Source: Holophagales bacterium
GTDB taxonomy: Bacteria > Acidobacteriota > Thermoanaerobaculia > Multivoradales > Multivoraceae
Direction of reading: 5' to 3'
DNA length: 64,000 nucleotides
Assembly: GCA_009845425.1 (NCBI GenBank)
Contig: VXZQ01000002.1
Location: 62,001 to 126,000 of the forward strand
A program made the translations under genes and the position numbers. Shown in pieces: positions 41,428 through 50,851 of this stretch; positions within the stretch are counted from its first letter, which is position 1, and the number at the start of each line of letters is the position of its first letter. Below the pieces are notes generated by a model, which saw only the letters and a program-made list of their open reading frames with translations, had not been told where the DNA came from and searched no databases.

Positions 41428-43191
41428 ATGGCTGTTCGGCGCATCTCCGGCCGCGGGAAGGCCTCGAGCGACCGCTGGCTGCTCGTCATCGCTCTGCTCG
41501 CCGCCGTCCTCCTGGCGGGGCTCGCGGTCCTCCAGTACTACTGGACCGGTGAGCTCAGCGACGCCGCGAACCAGCGGATGCGGTCGAACCTCGAGGAATC
41601 GAGCCGCCTCCTCGCCAACGACATCGACGGCCAGCTCTCGGAACTCCAGTTGACCCTGCTGCGAGCGGCCACCTCCAGCAGTCCTCGGGCGGCGCGCGGT
41701 GAAGAACGATCAGCACTGCTCGCAAACACGCTCTCCCGGCTCCTCCAGGACTGGCGCGAGAGCGCCGACTTTCCGGCCATCCTCGACCGGACGCGTATCG
41801 TGTTCGCAGACCGCCGTTCGACGCGCTGGGTCTTTCGGTTGGACGAGGAGAGCGGCCAACTCCAGGCCGAGACCGATCCTGACGTCCTTGAAGAACTGGA
41901 CCGTCTCCTGCGCCGACCTGGTAGCTCGGCGCCGACGCAGCGGACAGACCGGCTGGTCATGCCGATTCCGGCCCGCGGCCGGGGCGGGCCGCCTGGTCCG
42001 GCGGGCCTCATTGTGGCGACTCTCAGCACCACGGCCATCGAGGAAGAAATGCTGCCGGCGCTGATCGAGCGGCACTTCGGCGCAACCGCGGAGGGCGTCG
42101 CGCCCGTGTACCTCGTCACGGTGACCGACACGACGAGTTCCCCGCCCCGGCTCCTGTATCCGCTTTCCGGTAATCGAGCCGAGGACGGCGCGAGTGGGTC
42201 GGCGCGACCGGCCGACATTGAGTTCTCGGCGTTCCGCACGGTCGGGCGCGAGAGTCGCCGTCGCTTCGGGCCCGGCCGAAGCCGGGGCGAACGGGCAGAA
42301 CGGTCCCAGCCGGCGCTCGGGCAAGCCGGTGGACCGTGGCTGGTGCGCATCACGCACCGCAGAGGGTCGCTTGAAGCCGCCACCAGCGCGGCACGCCGGC
42401 GCAACCTCTACCACAGCTCCGGCGCCCTGTTCCTGATCGGCGTCGCCTTCGCCCTGGTCCTGGTGTCCGCCCGCCGCGCCCGGGCCCTGGCCGCCCAGCA
42501 AGTCGACTTCGTCGCCGGCGTCTCCCACGAGCTGAACACGCCGCTCCAGGCGATCCGCTCGGCTGGCGAGAACCTGCGGAGTGGGATCGTCCACAGGTCC
42601 GATGATGTCCGCGGCTACGGCGAGCTCATCGAACGCGAAGAGCGCCGACTGTCGCGGCTGGTTCAGCAGGCGCTCCAGTGGGCCGGCATCGGGCGGAGTA
42701 CCCCGCGGAAAGCCACGGCAGAGATCGACCTCGGCGAACTGCTGCGCACCGCAGTCGTCGAGTCGAAGTGGTTTCTGGAGGAGAACGGCGTCCAACTCGA
42801 GCTTGAAGGGCTGGACGATCTCCCCTTGCTCCCGGGCGACCGCGACGACCTGATCACCGTCTTCATGAACCTGCTGCACAACGCGGCCAAGTACGGCCGC
42901 GGCGCCGACGGTGCGGTGCGGGTGAGAATCGATGCAAGCCGCGACGCGGGCCGACGACGAGTCACCGTCTCCGTCACCGACGGAGGTCCCGGCATCCCGA
43001 AGGCCGAGCAGCGGCGCATCTTCGACCCCTTCGTCCGGGGCCTCGCCGCGACCGAGAGCGGTCTACCCGGCTCGGGCCTGGGCCTGAGCCTCGCGCGCAA
43101 CACGATCGAGGAGCTCGGCGGCTCGATCACCGTGGACAGCGAGCCCGGGCGCACGACCTTCCGCGTCGTGCTGCCGGTGCACACGCCATGA
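41428..43191 (+). CDS. Membrane sensor histidine kinase
   Basis: A 587-residue HisKA-type kinase. One membrane helix (about 18-40), a periplasmic sensor region of about 290 residues and a second helix (about 335-352) precede the kinase core. VAGVSHELNTPLQAIRSAGE holds the phospho-acceptor histidine (His367), NLLHNAAKYG is the N box, VTDGGPGIPKAEQ the G1 box and PGSGLGLSLA the G2 box. An Arg/Gly-rich loop lies in the sensor region. The stop overlaps the regulator start (ATGA). A divergent Spy-like gene suggests envelope-stress sensing. Confidence 0.93.
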   Translation: MAVRRISGRGKASSDRWLLVIALLAAVLLAGLAVLQYYWTGELSDAANQRMRSNLEESSRLLANDIDGQLSELQLTLLRAATSSSPRAARGEERSALLANTLSRLLQDWRESADFPAILDRTRIVFADRRSTRWVFRLDEESGQLQAETDPDVLEELDRLLRRPGSSAPTQRTDRLVMPIPARGRGGPPGPAGLIVATLSTTAIEEEMLPALIERHFGATAEGVAPVYLVTVTDTTSSPPRLLYPLSGNRAEDGASGSARPADIEFSAFRTVGRESRRRFGPGRSRGERAERSQPALGQAGGPWLVRITHRRGSLEAATSAARRRNLYHSSGALFLIGVAFALVLVSARRARALAAQQVDFVAGVSHELNTPLQAIRSAGENLRSGIVHRSDDVRGYGELIEREERRLSRLVQQALQWAGIGRSTPRKATAEIDLGELLRTAVVESKWFLEENGVQLELEGLDDLPLLPGDRDDLITVFMNLLHNAAKYGRGADGAVRVRIDASRDAGRRRVTVSVTDGGPGIPKAEQRRIFDPFVRGLAATESGLPGSGLGLSLARNTIEELGGSITVDSEPGRTTFRVVLPVHTP

Positions 43192-43910
43192 GCGCACGTC
43201 TGCTCCTGGTCGAGGACGAACCCAGCCTCGCCCGCACCCTGAGCGACCGGTTGACCGCGGAAGGCTACGAAGTCGTCATCGCGCCCGACGGTCCGTCGGG
43301 CGAACACTCGGCCAGGGACGGCGGCTTCGACGTCGTTCTGCTCGACGTCAACCTGCCGGGCAAGAACGGCTTCGATGTCTGCCGGGACCTCCGTCGGGAC
43401 GGCATCGCCAGTCCCATCCTGATGCTGACGGCCCGCAACGAACTCGTCGACCGTGTCCTCGGGCTGAAACTGGGCGCCGACGACTACCTCGCCAAACCGT
43501 TCGAGACGCTGGAGCTCCTCGCCCGGATCGAGGCGCTGATGCGACGAAGCCGGGACGGAGCGCAGGCGTCCCCATCGCAGCAGGAACCAACCCTCCACGG
43601 CTACCGCTTTGGCAACGTCCGCATCGACTTCGACCGCGCCCAGGTGTGGCGCGGCGACGACGGCGGCGCCGAGACCGAGATCGCCTGCTCGGCGCTCGAG
43701 TACCGCCTGCTCAGGTTCCTGATCGAGCACCGTGGCGAGGTCCACGACCGGGACCGCCTGCTCGATGAGGTCTGGGGCTACGACGCGACGCCGACCACAC
43801 GCACCGTCGACGTGCACGTGTCGTCGCTGCGGCAGAAGATCGAGCTGAATCCGGGCCGGCCCCAGTTCATCGTCACGGTGCACGGCCTGGGCTACCGGTT
43901 CGACGGCTGA
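43188..43910 (+). CDS. OmpR-family response regulator
   Basis: A 240-residue regulator with an N-terminal receiver (LLLVEDEPSL; phospho-aspartate Asp53 in VVLLDVNLPG; LTARNE; YLAKPF) and a C-terminal winged helix (LEYRLLRFLIEHRGEVHDRD, RTVDVHVSSLRQKIE, VHGLGYRF). It is coupled to the kinase gene by a four-base overlap. The likely targets are its own operon and the divergent Spy-like gene through the GTAAC/GTAAA repeats. Confidence 0.94.
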   Translation: MSARLLLVEDEPSLARTLSDRLTAEGYEVVIAPDGPSGEHSARDGGFDVVLLDVNLPGKNGFDVCRDLRRDGIASPILMLTARNELVDRVLGLKLGADDYLAKPFETLELLARIEALMRRSRDGAQASPSQQEPTLHGYRFGNVRIDFDRAQVWRGDDGGAETEIACSALEYRLLRFLIEHRGEVHDRDRLLDEVWGYDATPTTRTVDVHVSSLRQKIELNPGRPQFIVTVHGLGYRFDG

Positions 43911-43972
43911 CGGTGCGCAACCGGGCGCGATAACCTCCGCTGCTCCGCAGCAAGACGCCCGATCAAGCCGCC

Positions 43973-45670
43973 ATGCCCGACGATTCCAGCGCCTCGAAAC
44001 CCCTCGACTTCATCCGCGAACGGGTGCGCGCCGACGTCGCCGCCGGCAAGCACGGCGGCAAGGTCGTCACCCGATTCCCGCCGGAGCCGAACGGTTACCT
44101 GCACATCGGCCACGCCAAGGCGATCTGCCTCGACTTCGGGGTCGCCGCGGAGTACGGCGGCCACTGCAACCTCCGCTTCGACGACACGAACCCGACTGCG
44201 GAGGACACAGAGTACGTCGAGGCCATCGAGCGCGACGTGCGCTGGCTCGGCTTCGACTGGGGCGGCGAGGCGCTTTACGCGTCGGACTACTTCGATCAGC
44301 TCTACGAGTGGGCGCTGGAGTTGATCCGCAAGGGCAAGGCCTACGTCTGCAGCCTGAGTCCGGAGGAGGCGCGCGCCTACCGCGGGCGCTGGAACGAGCC
44401 GGGCCGCGAGAGTCCCTACCGCGACCGCACCGTGGAGGAGAACCTCGACCTCTTCGAGCGCATGAAGAACGGCGAGTTCGCGAACGGAGCGCACACGCTG
44501 CGCGCGAAGATCGACATGTCCTCGTCGAATATGAACCTGCGCGACCCCGTGCTCTACCGGATCCTGCACGCGGAGCACCACCGCACGGGCGCCACGTGGT
44601 GCATCTACCCCATGTACGACTGGGCCCACGGCCAGTCCGACGCGATCGAGGGCGTGACCCACTCGCTTTGCACCCTCGAGTTCGAGGACCACCGGCCTCT
44701 CTACGACTGGTTCCTCGACCACATCGACGGCATCCACCTGCCGCAGCAGATCGAGTTCGCCCGCCTCAACCTGACCTACACCCTGACCTCGAAGCGCAAG
44801 CTGAGGCGGTTGATCGACGAGGGCCTGGTCGACGGCTGGGACGATCCCCGCATGCCCACCCTGACCGCGCTCCGCCGCCGCGGCTGTCCGCCCGAAGCGA
44901 TCCGCGACCTCTGCGCGCGCGTCGGCCTGACCAAGAACGACTCGGTCGTCGACCTCAGCCAGCTCGAGTTCGCGATTCGCAACGAACTGAACCGCACCGC
45001 GCCGCGGGCGATGGCCGTGCTGCGGCCGCTCAGGGTGGTAATCGAGAACTATCCCGAGGACCTAGTGGAGGAACTCGACGCGATCAACAACCCGGAGGAC
45101 GCCTCGGCCGGCACCCGCAAGGTGCCCTTCTCTCGGGTGCTCTACATCGAGCGGGACGACTTCAGGCGCGACCCGCCGCGGAAGTTCTTCCGGCTCGCAC
45201 CGGGCCGGGAAGTGCGGCTCCGCTACGCCTACTTCATCACCTGCACCGACGTGATCGAGGACGACGAGGGCAACGTCGTCGAGCTCCGCTGCACCTACGA
45301 TCCGGCGACGCGCGGCGGCGACGCGCCGGACGGTCGCAAGGTCAAGGCGACCCTGCACTGGGTGTCGGCGGCGCACGCGATCCCGGCCGAAGTCCGGCTC
45401 TACGACCGGCTGTTCAACCACCCGAACCCGGGCGGCGCGCCGGGCGAGATCGAGGATCACCTGAACCCCGGCTCGCTGGAGGTGCTGAAGGAGTCCCGGC
45501 TGGAGCCCAGCCTCGCCGAAGCCGCGCCCGGCGACCGGGTCCAGTTCGAGCGGCTCGGCTACTTCTGCGTCGATCCGGACAGTGCGCCCGGCGCGCCGGT
45601 CTTCAACCGGACGGTGACGCTACGGGATACGTGGGCGAAGATCGAGCGGGCGCAGAAGGCGGCCGGCTAG
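43973..45670 (+). CDS. glnS: Glutaminyl-tRNA synthetase
   Basis: A class I synthetase of 565 residues that charges tRNA-Gln directly. [18 protein letters not shown] has the HIGH motif (44-47), LRFDDTNP is the glutamine-binding start, and [11 protein letters not shown] stands for the KMSKS loop. [16 protein letters not shown] and the C-terminal beta-barrel anticodon domain complete it. Presence of GlnRS means Gln-tRNA need not be made by transamidation. It ends on CTAG shared with gltX coming the other way. Confidence 0.96.
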   Translation: MPDDSSASKPLDFIRERVRADVAAGKHGGKVVTRFPPEPNGYLHIGHAKAICLDFGVAAEYGGHCNLRFDDTNPTAEDTEYVEAIERDVRWLGFDWGGEALYASDYFDQLYEWALELIRKGKAYVCSLSPEEARAYRGRWNEPGRESPYRDRTVEENLDLFERMKNGEFANGAHTLRAKIDMSSSNMNLRDPVLYRILHAEHHRTGATWCIYPMYDWAHGQSDAIEGVTHSLCTLEFEDHRPLYDWFLDHIDGIHLPQQIEFARLNLTYTLTSKRKLRRLIDEGLVDGWDDPRMPTLTALRRRGCPPEAIRDLCARVGLTKNDSVVDLSQLEFAIRNELNRTAPRAMAVLRPLRVVIENYPEDLVEELDAINNPEDASAGTRKVPFSRVLYIERDDFRRDPPRKFFRLAPGREVRLRYAYFITCTDVIEDDEGNVVELRCTYDPATRGGDAPDGRKVKATLHWVSAAHAIPAEVRLYDRLFNHPNPGGAPGEIEDHLNPGSLEVLKESRLEPSLAEAAPGDRVQFERLGYFCVDPDSAPGAPVFNRTVTLRDTWAKIERAQKAAG

Positions 45671-47157
45671 GCCAAGTCCTCGAACCGCTTCTGCAGCTTC
45701 TTCATTCGCTTGCCGGAGATGCCGCCCAGCGCCTCGATGGCGCGGCGGATGCGGGCGCGCACCAGGTCCGGGCCGAGGATCTCCATCGACTGGAACAGCG
45801 GCAGCGACGCGGTCTCGCCCGACATGGCGACATAAAACGGCCGCGTCAAATCGCGCAAGCTGAGCCCGAGTGCTTCGGACAGGCGCCGGAAGTGGCCCTG
45901 GATGACGTCGGCAGTGAAGTCCTGTTCGCGTTCCAGTACCCACAGCATGAACTGAAGCGCTTCGGCGACCTGAGCCTCTTCGAGCCCCTTCACCGCCAGC
46001 TTCTCCCGCTCGATCTCCGGCGCGTCGACGAACAGGAAGTTCGTCAGCCGGCCCCAGTCGCCGAGCGTTTCCAGACGCGGCTGGGCGAGGGCGGCGATCG
46101 CGGCAAGCCGTTTCCGCCCCATCGACCATTCCCGCACGAGGGCCGCCAGACCGCCGGCATCGTAGTCCTCGCGCAGGTAGCGGGCGTTCAGCCAGCGCAG
46201 CTTGTCCAGGTCGAAGACGGGGCCGCCGAGCGAGATGTCCTCGAGGCGGAAACCGTCCACGAGCTGGTCGAGGCCGAACTTCTCCTCGCCCTCGGCCCGG
46301 CTCGACACCATGAGTCCCAGGAAGTTGAGCAGCGCATCGGACAGGAAGCCGGCGTCCCGGAACCAGGTGATCGACGTCGGGTTGCGGCGCTTGGAGAGCT
46401 TCGACCGGTTCGCGTCGTTGTTTCGCAGCAGCGGCAAGTGGCAGAAGACCGGCGGCTCGTAACCCAGCGCCTCGAACAGGCGAAGGTGCTTGGGCAGGGA
46501 GTTGATCCACTCCTCGCCCCGGATCACGTGGCTGATCCCCATCGCGTGGTCGTCAACGACGCACGCGAGGTGGTAGGTCGGGTAGCCGTCGGCCTTGAGG
46601 ATCACCTGGTCGTCGATCAGTTCCCACTCGCGGCGGATCTCGCCGCGCAGGAGGTCCTGCATGACGCATTCGCCCTCCGTCGGCACCGCCAGGCGGACCG
46701 TGTGGGGCTCCCCGTCAGCGGCGCGGCGCGCGGACTCGGCCGCCGGCAGGTCCCGGCAACGGCGGTCGTAGCCGGGGAATCGCTGCCGGGCGCGGTTCTC
46801 CCGGCGCATCTCGTCGAGCCGCTCCCGGGTGCAGAAGCAGCGGTAGGCGCTGCCGTCCGCGAGCAGGCGGTCGACCTCCGCGCGGTACAGCTCCAGCCGC
46901 TCGCTCTGCCGGTACGGGCCCTCGTCCCAGTCCAGGCCAAGCCAGCGCAAGGCGTCGAGGATCGCCGCCTCCGACTCACGGCTGGAGCGAGCGCGATCCG
47001 TGTCTTCGATCCGCAGCACGAACACGCCGCCGCGGCTGCGCGCGAAGGCAAGGTTGACCAGTGCCTGGTACGCGGTGCCGACGTGGGGGTCGCCGGTCGG
47101 CGACGGCGCCACCCGGACCCGTACCGGCACGGCAGTCTCCCGACTGGACTCGCTCAT
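45667..47157 (-). CDS. gltX: Glutamyl-tRNA synthetase
   Basis: A class I synthetase of 496 residues. [20 protein letters not shown] has the HIGH-type motif, [12 protein letters not shown] follows, and SKLSKRRNP is the KMSKS loop. [13 protein letters not shown] is the zinc-linked segment found in bacterial GluRS. The C-terminal helical anticodon domain is complete. Its ATG overlaps the TPR gene stop by four bases, so this housekeeping gene is the tail of a five-gene coupled chain that begins with galE. Confidence 0.96.
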   Translation of the reverse strand: MSESSRETAVPVRVRVAPSPTGDPHVGTAYQALVNLAFARSRGGVFVLRIEDTDRARSSRESEAAILDALRWLGLDWDEGPYRQSERLELYRAEVDRLLADGSAYRCFCTRERLDEMRRENRARQRFPGYDRRCRDLPAAESARRAADGEPHTVRLAVPTEGECVMQDLLRGEIRREWELIDDQVILKADGYPTYHLACVVDDHAMGISHVIRGEEWINSLPKHLRLFEALGYEPPVFCHLPLLRNNDANRSKLSKRRNPTSITWFRDAGFLSDALLNFLGLMVSSRAEGEEKFGLDQLVDGFRLEDISLGGPVFDLDKLRWLNARYLREDYDAGGLAALVREWSMGRKRLAAIAALAQPRLETLGDWGRLTNFLFVDAPEIEREKLAVKGLEEAQVAEALQFMLWVLEREQDFTADVIQGHFRRLSEALGLSLRDLTRPFYVAMSGETASLPLFQSMEILGPDLVRARIRRAIEALGGISGKRMKKLQKRFEDLA

Positions 47158-48458
47158 CCGCGTGCCCTCTCGCGATACCGGGCAAGCCGGCGACGGTGCG
47201 GCTGCAGTTCGCCGTCGCCCGCGCCGGCCCGCTCCAGCGTCTCGATTACCTGCTCGATCCGCCGGCCGGCGTCATCGTAGAGGCCTGCGCCACCCAGGGC
47301 GTCGGCCAGCTCCAGCTGGAGCTGAATCATCAGTTCCCGCATCCGGGTATCAGGGGCACCGACCGCGGCCGCACGGTCGAGCCGCTCGAGAGCCCGCTCC
47401 ACGTCGTTCTCCCGCATCGCCAGCATCGTCGTGACGAGCAGCATGTGGATGTCGGCCGGGTCTTCGGCAAGGACCCGCTCGGCTTCGGCGGCCGCCTGCC
47501 CGAACTGTCCGAGCTTGAACAGCGCGCCCGCCAGCACGGCCCGCCCGCCCGCCAGATCGGGATCGAGTTCGAGGGCGCGACGGGCGGCAGCGACCGCCGC
47601 CCGTGGGCGGTTCATCCGATCGTGGACGCCGGCCGCCGCGAAGTGCGCCTGAGCGTTGCCGGGTTCGAGTTCAATCAGCCGGCGGAGTTCCCCGAGGGAA
47701 GCCTGCAACTGCCCGGTCTCCCGGTAGGTCTTGCTCCGGCGCAGGAAGCTCTCCGAGTCCACCGCCAGCAGGTCGACCTCGGCGCGGCGCGGGTCGCGCT
47801 GGTGGAGCAACGGCGGCAGATCCCGCGCGGCCTGGGCGAGGCGCCTCGCCCCGTCGCGGTCGCCCGCCCGGTGCCGGGCGCGCGACAGCATGGCGACGAC
47901 CGCCTGGGTTTCGGGGCTCAGCTCGTGGGCCCGTTCGAGGTGCCGCGTGGCCTGATCGACGTCCCCGCGCGCGAGGGCGAGCCGGCCGAGGCCGAGATGC
48001 GCCACCGCGTTGTCGGGCTCGAGACGCGCAGCCTGCTGGTAGTGGACGTCCGCGTCGGCGGCGAGGCCGATCTTCTCGAGGGCGGAGGCGAGCCGGATGC
48101 GGGCCGGCGCGTAGTTTGGGTCGAGCTCGACGGCCTGTCGGTAGAGCGCCGCCGCCGCGGCCGGATCGCTCGCCTCTTCGACGTTCGCTTGCAGGTAAGA
48201 CCAGCGGAAGTCGCCGGGCGCCAGCCGCGAGGCTTCGCTGTAGGCGGCCGCGGCCTCGTCGTCGAACTGGTGGGCGTGAAGGGTCATGGCGAGGCGGCCC
48301 CAGGTGGAGGGCGAGTCGGGTTCGCGGGCTGCGGTGGCGAGTTCCTTCTCGATGGCGGCGCGTACGCGGGGTTCGACGGCGGTGAGGTCAGGGGACGGGA
48401 GTTCGGCGGCAGACGCAGCGGCGGCGATGAAGCCAAGAAGCGCGGCAAAGCTCCTCAT
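47154..48458 (-). CDS. Secreted TPR-repeat protein
   Basis: A 434-residue exported protein made almost entirely of tetratricopeptide repeats. A short signal peptide (LLGFIAAAASAAE) is followed by at least eight TPR-type units, for example AAALYRQAVELDPNYAPARI, VHYQQAARLEPDNAVAHLGL and AAARRALELDPDLAGGRAVL. TPR arrays bind peptides or other proteins. It is coupled by ATGA overlaps to the FG-GAP lipoprotein gene before it and gltX after it. The pairing with a CRTAC1-type protein recurs in several phyla, which suggests a joint periplasmic role. Confidence 0.85.
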   Translation of the reverse strand: MRSFAALLGFIAAAASAAELPSPDLTAVEPRVRAAIEKELATAAREPDSPSTWGRLAMTLHAHQFDDEAAAAYSEASRLAPGDFRWSYLQANVEEASDPAAAAALYRQAVELDPNYAPARIRLASALEKIGLAADADVHYQQAARLEPDNAVAHLGLGRLALARGDVDQATRHLERAHELSPETQAVVAMLSRARHRAGDRDGARRLAQAARDLPPLLHQRDPRRAEVDLLAVDSESFLRRSKTYRETGQLQASLGELRRLIELEPGNAQAHFAAAGVHDRMNRPRAAVAAARRALELDPDLAGGRAVLAGALFKLGQFGQAAAEAERVLAEDPADIHMLLVTTMLAMRENDVERALERLDRAAAVGAPDTRMRELMIQLQLELADALGGAGLYDDAGRRIEQVIETLERAGAGDGELQPHRRRLARYRERARG

Positions 48459-50188
48459 CGGCCTTCTCCGCGGAGGAGGGTCACTTCGCTGCCGCTGGCG
48501 GCGCCTTCGAAGGTCTCAACCGCACCGCCGGGCCAGGTCACTTCGAAGCGCTCGACGGCGGTCGCGTCGCCGAGGCCGATGTGGAGCGGCGCTTCGCCGC
48601 CGGTCAGGTAGCCGCCGAGCTGCAGTACCAGGCGCCGGAGCGGTCGGCCGTCGACCCATGCGACGACCGAAGCGCCGAGGGCAGTGCGCCGCAGTTCCGG
48701 GTCGATCACCCGTAGCCGCACCCAGCCGGCGCCGGTGCCGGCCGCCGGCGCGGGGCCGGCGATCGTCTCGTTGCGGTAGATGCGCGCCGAACCCTCCAGG
48801 TTGCTGACCAACAGGTCCAGGTCGCCGTCGCCCTCCAGGTCGAAGGGCACCAGGCCTCGGCTCACGTCGAGCGCCGTCCCGAAGTCGCCCGAAGCGGCGC
48901 TCGCATCGGCGAAGACGCCGGCACCGTCGCCGAGCATCAGCAGGTTCGGCTCGGCGTAGCCGCGCCAGAACCAGTCGTCACGGTCCGAAAGCACCTCCGG
49001 GCGCCGCTTGACCGCGCCATTGACCACGGCGAGATCCAGGTCCCCGTCATTGTCGGCGTCGAAGAAGGCGGTGCCGAAGCCCGTGTACGGCGTGCTGGGC
49101 GCCGCCAGACCGGCTTCCGCGGCCCGGTCCTCGAAGCCATCGGTCGCCCCCGGTGTTCCACCCAGGTTCAGGTACAGCGTGTTCGTCTCCTCGATCAGGT
49201 GACTAAGGAACAGGTCGAGGTCCCGGTCGCCGTCGATGTCACCCAGTGCTATGCCCATTCCCGCCTCGCCTACACCGAACCGATTGTAGGCCGCACCGAG
49301 TAGTACGGCGTCGTCCTCGAACATCCCGTTGCCCCGGTTGATCCAGAGCTGATTCGGGTCGGCGTCGTTGGCAACGTAGACGTCGGCCAGTCCGTCGGCG
49401 TCGAGGTCGGCGGCGACGACGCCCAGGCCGGCGTCCTCGATCAGCGAAACGCCGGCCTCTCGGCTGCGGTCGACGAAGTGCCGGCCGCCGTCGTTCCGGT
49501 AGAAGACGTCGGCCTCGCCCTCGAACTGCTGTGGGCCGCAGTAGTCGACCCGGCCTCCCTGGACCTGGCACTCGCGCGCCTCGTGCCACTGGACGTAGTG
49601 CGCAACGTAGAGGTCCAGCCAGCCGTCGAGATCGGCGTCGAAGAACACCGCCGAGGTCGACCAGCCTGATGTCGCGACGCCGAACTCCTCCGTCACGCCG
49701 GCGAAGCGGCCGCCGCCCTCGTTCCTGTAGAGGACATCGGCGCCCAGGTTCGTCACGTAGAGATCGAGGTCGCCGTCGTTGTCGATGTCGCCAACCGCCG
49801 CGCCCATGCCGTAGCCCGGGTTGTCGAGCCCGGAACCCGCCGTCGCGTCGACGAAACGGCCGCGCGGTCGCTGCACGTAGAAACGGTTGCGGCCGGCCTC
49901 ACCAGCGATCTCGCGGCCCGCGTTCGGAAAGTAGAGGTCGAGCAGGCCATCGCCGTTGGCATCGAATGCCGCGACGCCGCCGCCCATGATCGCCGGCATC
50001 GGGAACGTCCCCGCCGAACCGCTCGCGTGGACGAAGTCAAGGCCGGTCTCGGCGGTCACGTCCACGAACCGCACGCCGCTTACGGCCGAGACGTCGGCTG
50101 ACGGCTGTGCCGGAACCTCGGAAGAGCCGTCTTCCGCCGCGCAGCCAAGGAGCGCGGCCGCGGCCGCCGCAAGGGCAAGCCCGCGCAT
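48455..50188 (-). CDS. CRTAC1-type lipoprotein (FG-GAP/VCBS repeats, ASPIC-UnbV domain)
   Basis: A lipoprotein of 577 residues (lipobox LLGCAA). It forms a beta-propeller of FG-GAP/VCBS repeats with seven calcium-type loops, among them DANGDGLLDLY, DIDNDGDLDLYV, DADLDGWLDLYV, DLDADGLADVYV and DADNDGDLDLAV. The final 90 residues contain GGYLTGGEAPLHIGLGDATA and VTWPGGAVETF, the ASPIC/UnbV signature. The molecular function is unknown; a surface or periplasmic binding role is expected. The gene follows the DsbA-fold gene with no gap and precedes the TPR gene. Confidence 0.9.
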   Translation of the reverse strand: MRGLALAAAAAALLGCAAEDGSSEVPAQPSADVSAVSGVRFVDVTAETGLDFVHASGSAGTFPMPAIMGGGVAAFDANGDGLLDLYFPNAGREIAGEAGRNRFYVQRPRGRFVDATAGSGLDNPGYGMGAAVGDIDNDGDLDLYVTNLGADVLYRNEGGGRFAGVTEEFGVATSGWSTSAVFFDADLDGWLDLYVAHYVQWHEARECQVQGGRVDYCGPQQFEGEADVFYRNDGGRHFVDRSREAGVSLIEDAGLGVVAADLDADGLADVYVANDADPNQLWINRGNGMFEDDAVLLGAAYNRFGVGEAGMGIALGDIDGDRDLDLFLSHLIEETNTLYLNLGGTPGATDGFEDRAAEAGLAAPSTPYTGFGTAFFDADNDGDLDLAVVNGAVKRRPEVLSDRDDWFWRGYAEPNLLMLGDGAGVFADASAASGDFGTALDVSRGLVPFDLEGDGDLDLLVSNLEGSARIYRNETIAGPAPAAGTGAGWVRLRVIDPELRRTALGASVVAWVDGRPLRRLVLQLGGYLTGGEAPLHIGLGDATAVERFEVTWPGGAVETFEGAASGSEVTLLRGEGR

Positions 50189-50851
50189 TCAGTTCACCCC
50201 GACCGCCGCGTCCGCCTCCAGCCGACGCCGCCGGCGCGCGTAGCGCCGGATCATCCCCAGCATCGTCTCCTCGTCGTGGATCCCGCACAGCGGAAAAACG
50301 TCGAGCATCAGGGTCGGCACGCCCTCGACTCCGGCCGCTACCGCGCTCCGCGTGACTTCGGTCAACCGGCGTCCGGCGCCGAGGTCGTCGGCAGAACCGA
50401 GCGGGAAGGGAATGCGGCTTCCGAAGTGCCGAAGCAGGTCCTCGATCTCGCTCCGATGCTCGTAGTAGGCCGCGAACGCGGCTTCCCGCCATTCCCGCTC
50501 GATCGCCGGGTCAAGTCCGCGGTCGATTCGCTCGTCCAGGACCACCGCGACCTCCCCGGCAAGGCGCGAATCGGGCCACCGCGCGGGTGGATCGAAGTCG
50601 ACGTCCAGTGCCTCCGCCACCCTCAGCAGGCTCTGGCGCCGTGCCGGGTCGAGGAGCCGGCCGCGCTGGAAGTTGCCCACGCCGGTCAGATCGATCGCCT
50701 TCCACCGCAAGTCGACGCGCTCCGCCGCGAGCGGCTCGTCGATCCGGGCCAGCACCCGGTGCGCCACGTAGCTCAGGCTGGAGGCGAAGTCGTAGTAGAC
50801 GAACACCTCGAGCGGAGCGTCCCCGGCGGCCCGAGCGCCGTCTCCGCTCAA
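50189..50851 (-). CDS. DsbA-fold thioredoxin-like protein lacking CxxC
   Basis: A 220-residue protein of the DsbA / 2-hydroxychromene-2-carboxylate isomerase fold. EVFVYYDFASSLSYVAHRVL replaces the usual CxxC with Ser/Ala residues, so redox activity by that motif is excluded. GVEGVPTLMLD keeps the cis-proline loop and FPLCGIHDEETML ends the fold. No signal peptide is seen, so it is probably cytoplasmic. The TTG start is in a TTGA overlap with galE. Function could be isomerase-like or glutathione-transferase-like. Confidence 0.75.
   Translation of the reverse strand: MSGDGARAAGDAPLEVFVYYDFASSLSYVAHRVLARIDEPLAAERVDLRWKAIDLTGVGNFQRGRLLDPARRQSLLRVAEALDVDFDPPARWPDSRLAGEVAVVLDERIDRGLDPAIEREWREAAFAAYYEHRSEIEDLLRHFGSRIPFPLGSADDLGAGRRLTEVTRSAVAAGVEGVPTLMLDVFPLCGIHDEETMLGMIRRYARRRRRLEADAAVGVN

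Noticed and set aside
44308..47280. A 990-codon open frame across glnS and gltX
   Set aside because: It is rich in Arg, Pro and Gly, has no domain resemblance, and lies over two certain synthetase genes in other frames. Long empty frames are expected at this GC content.
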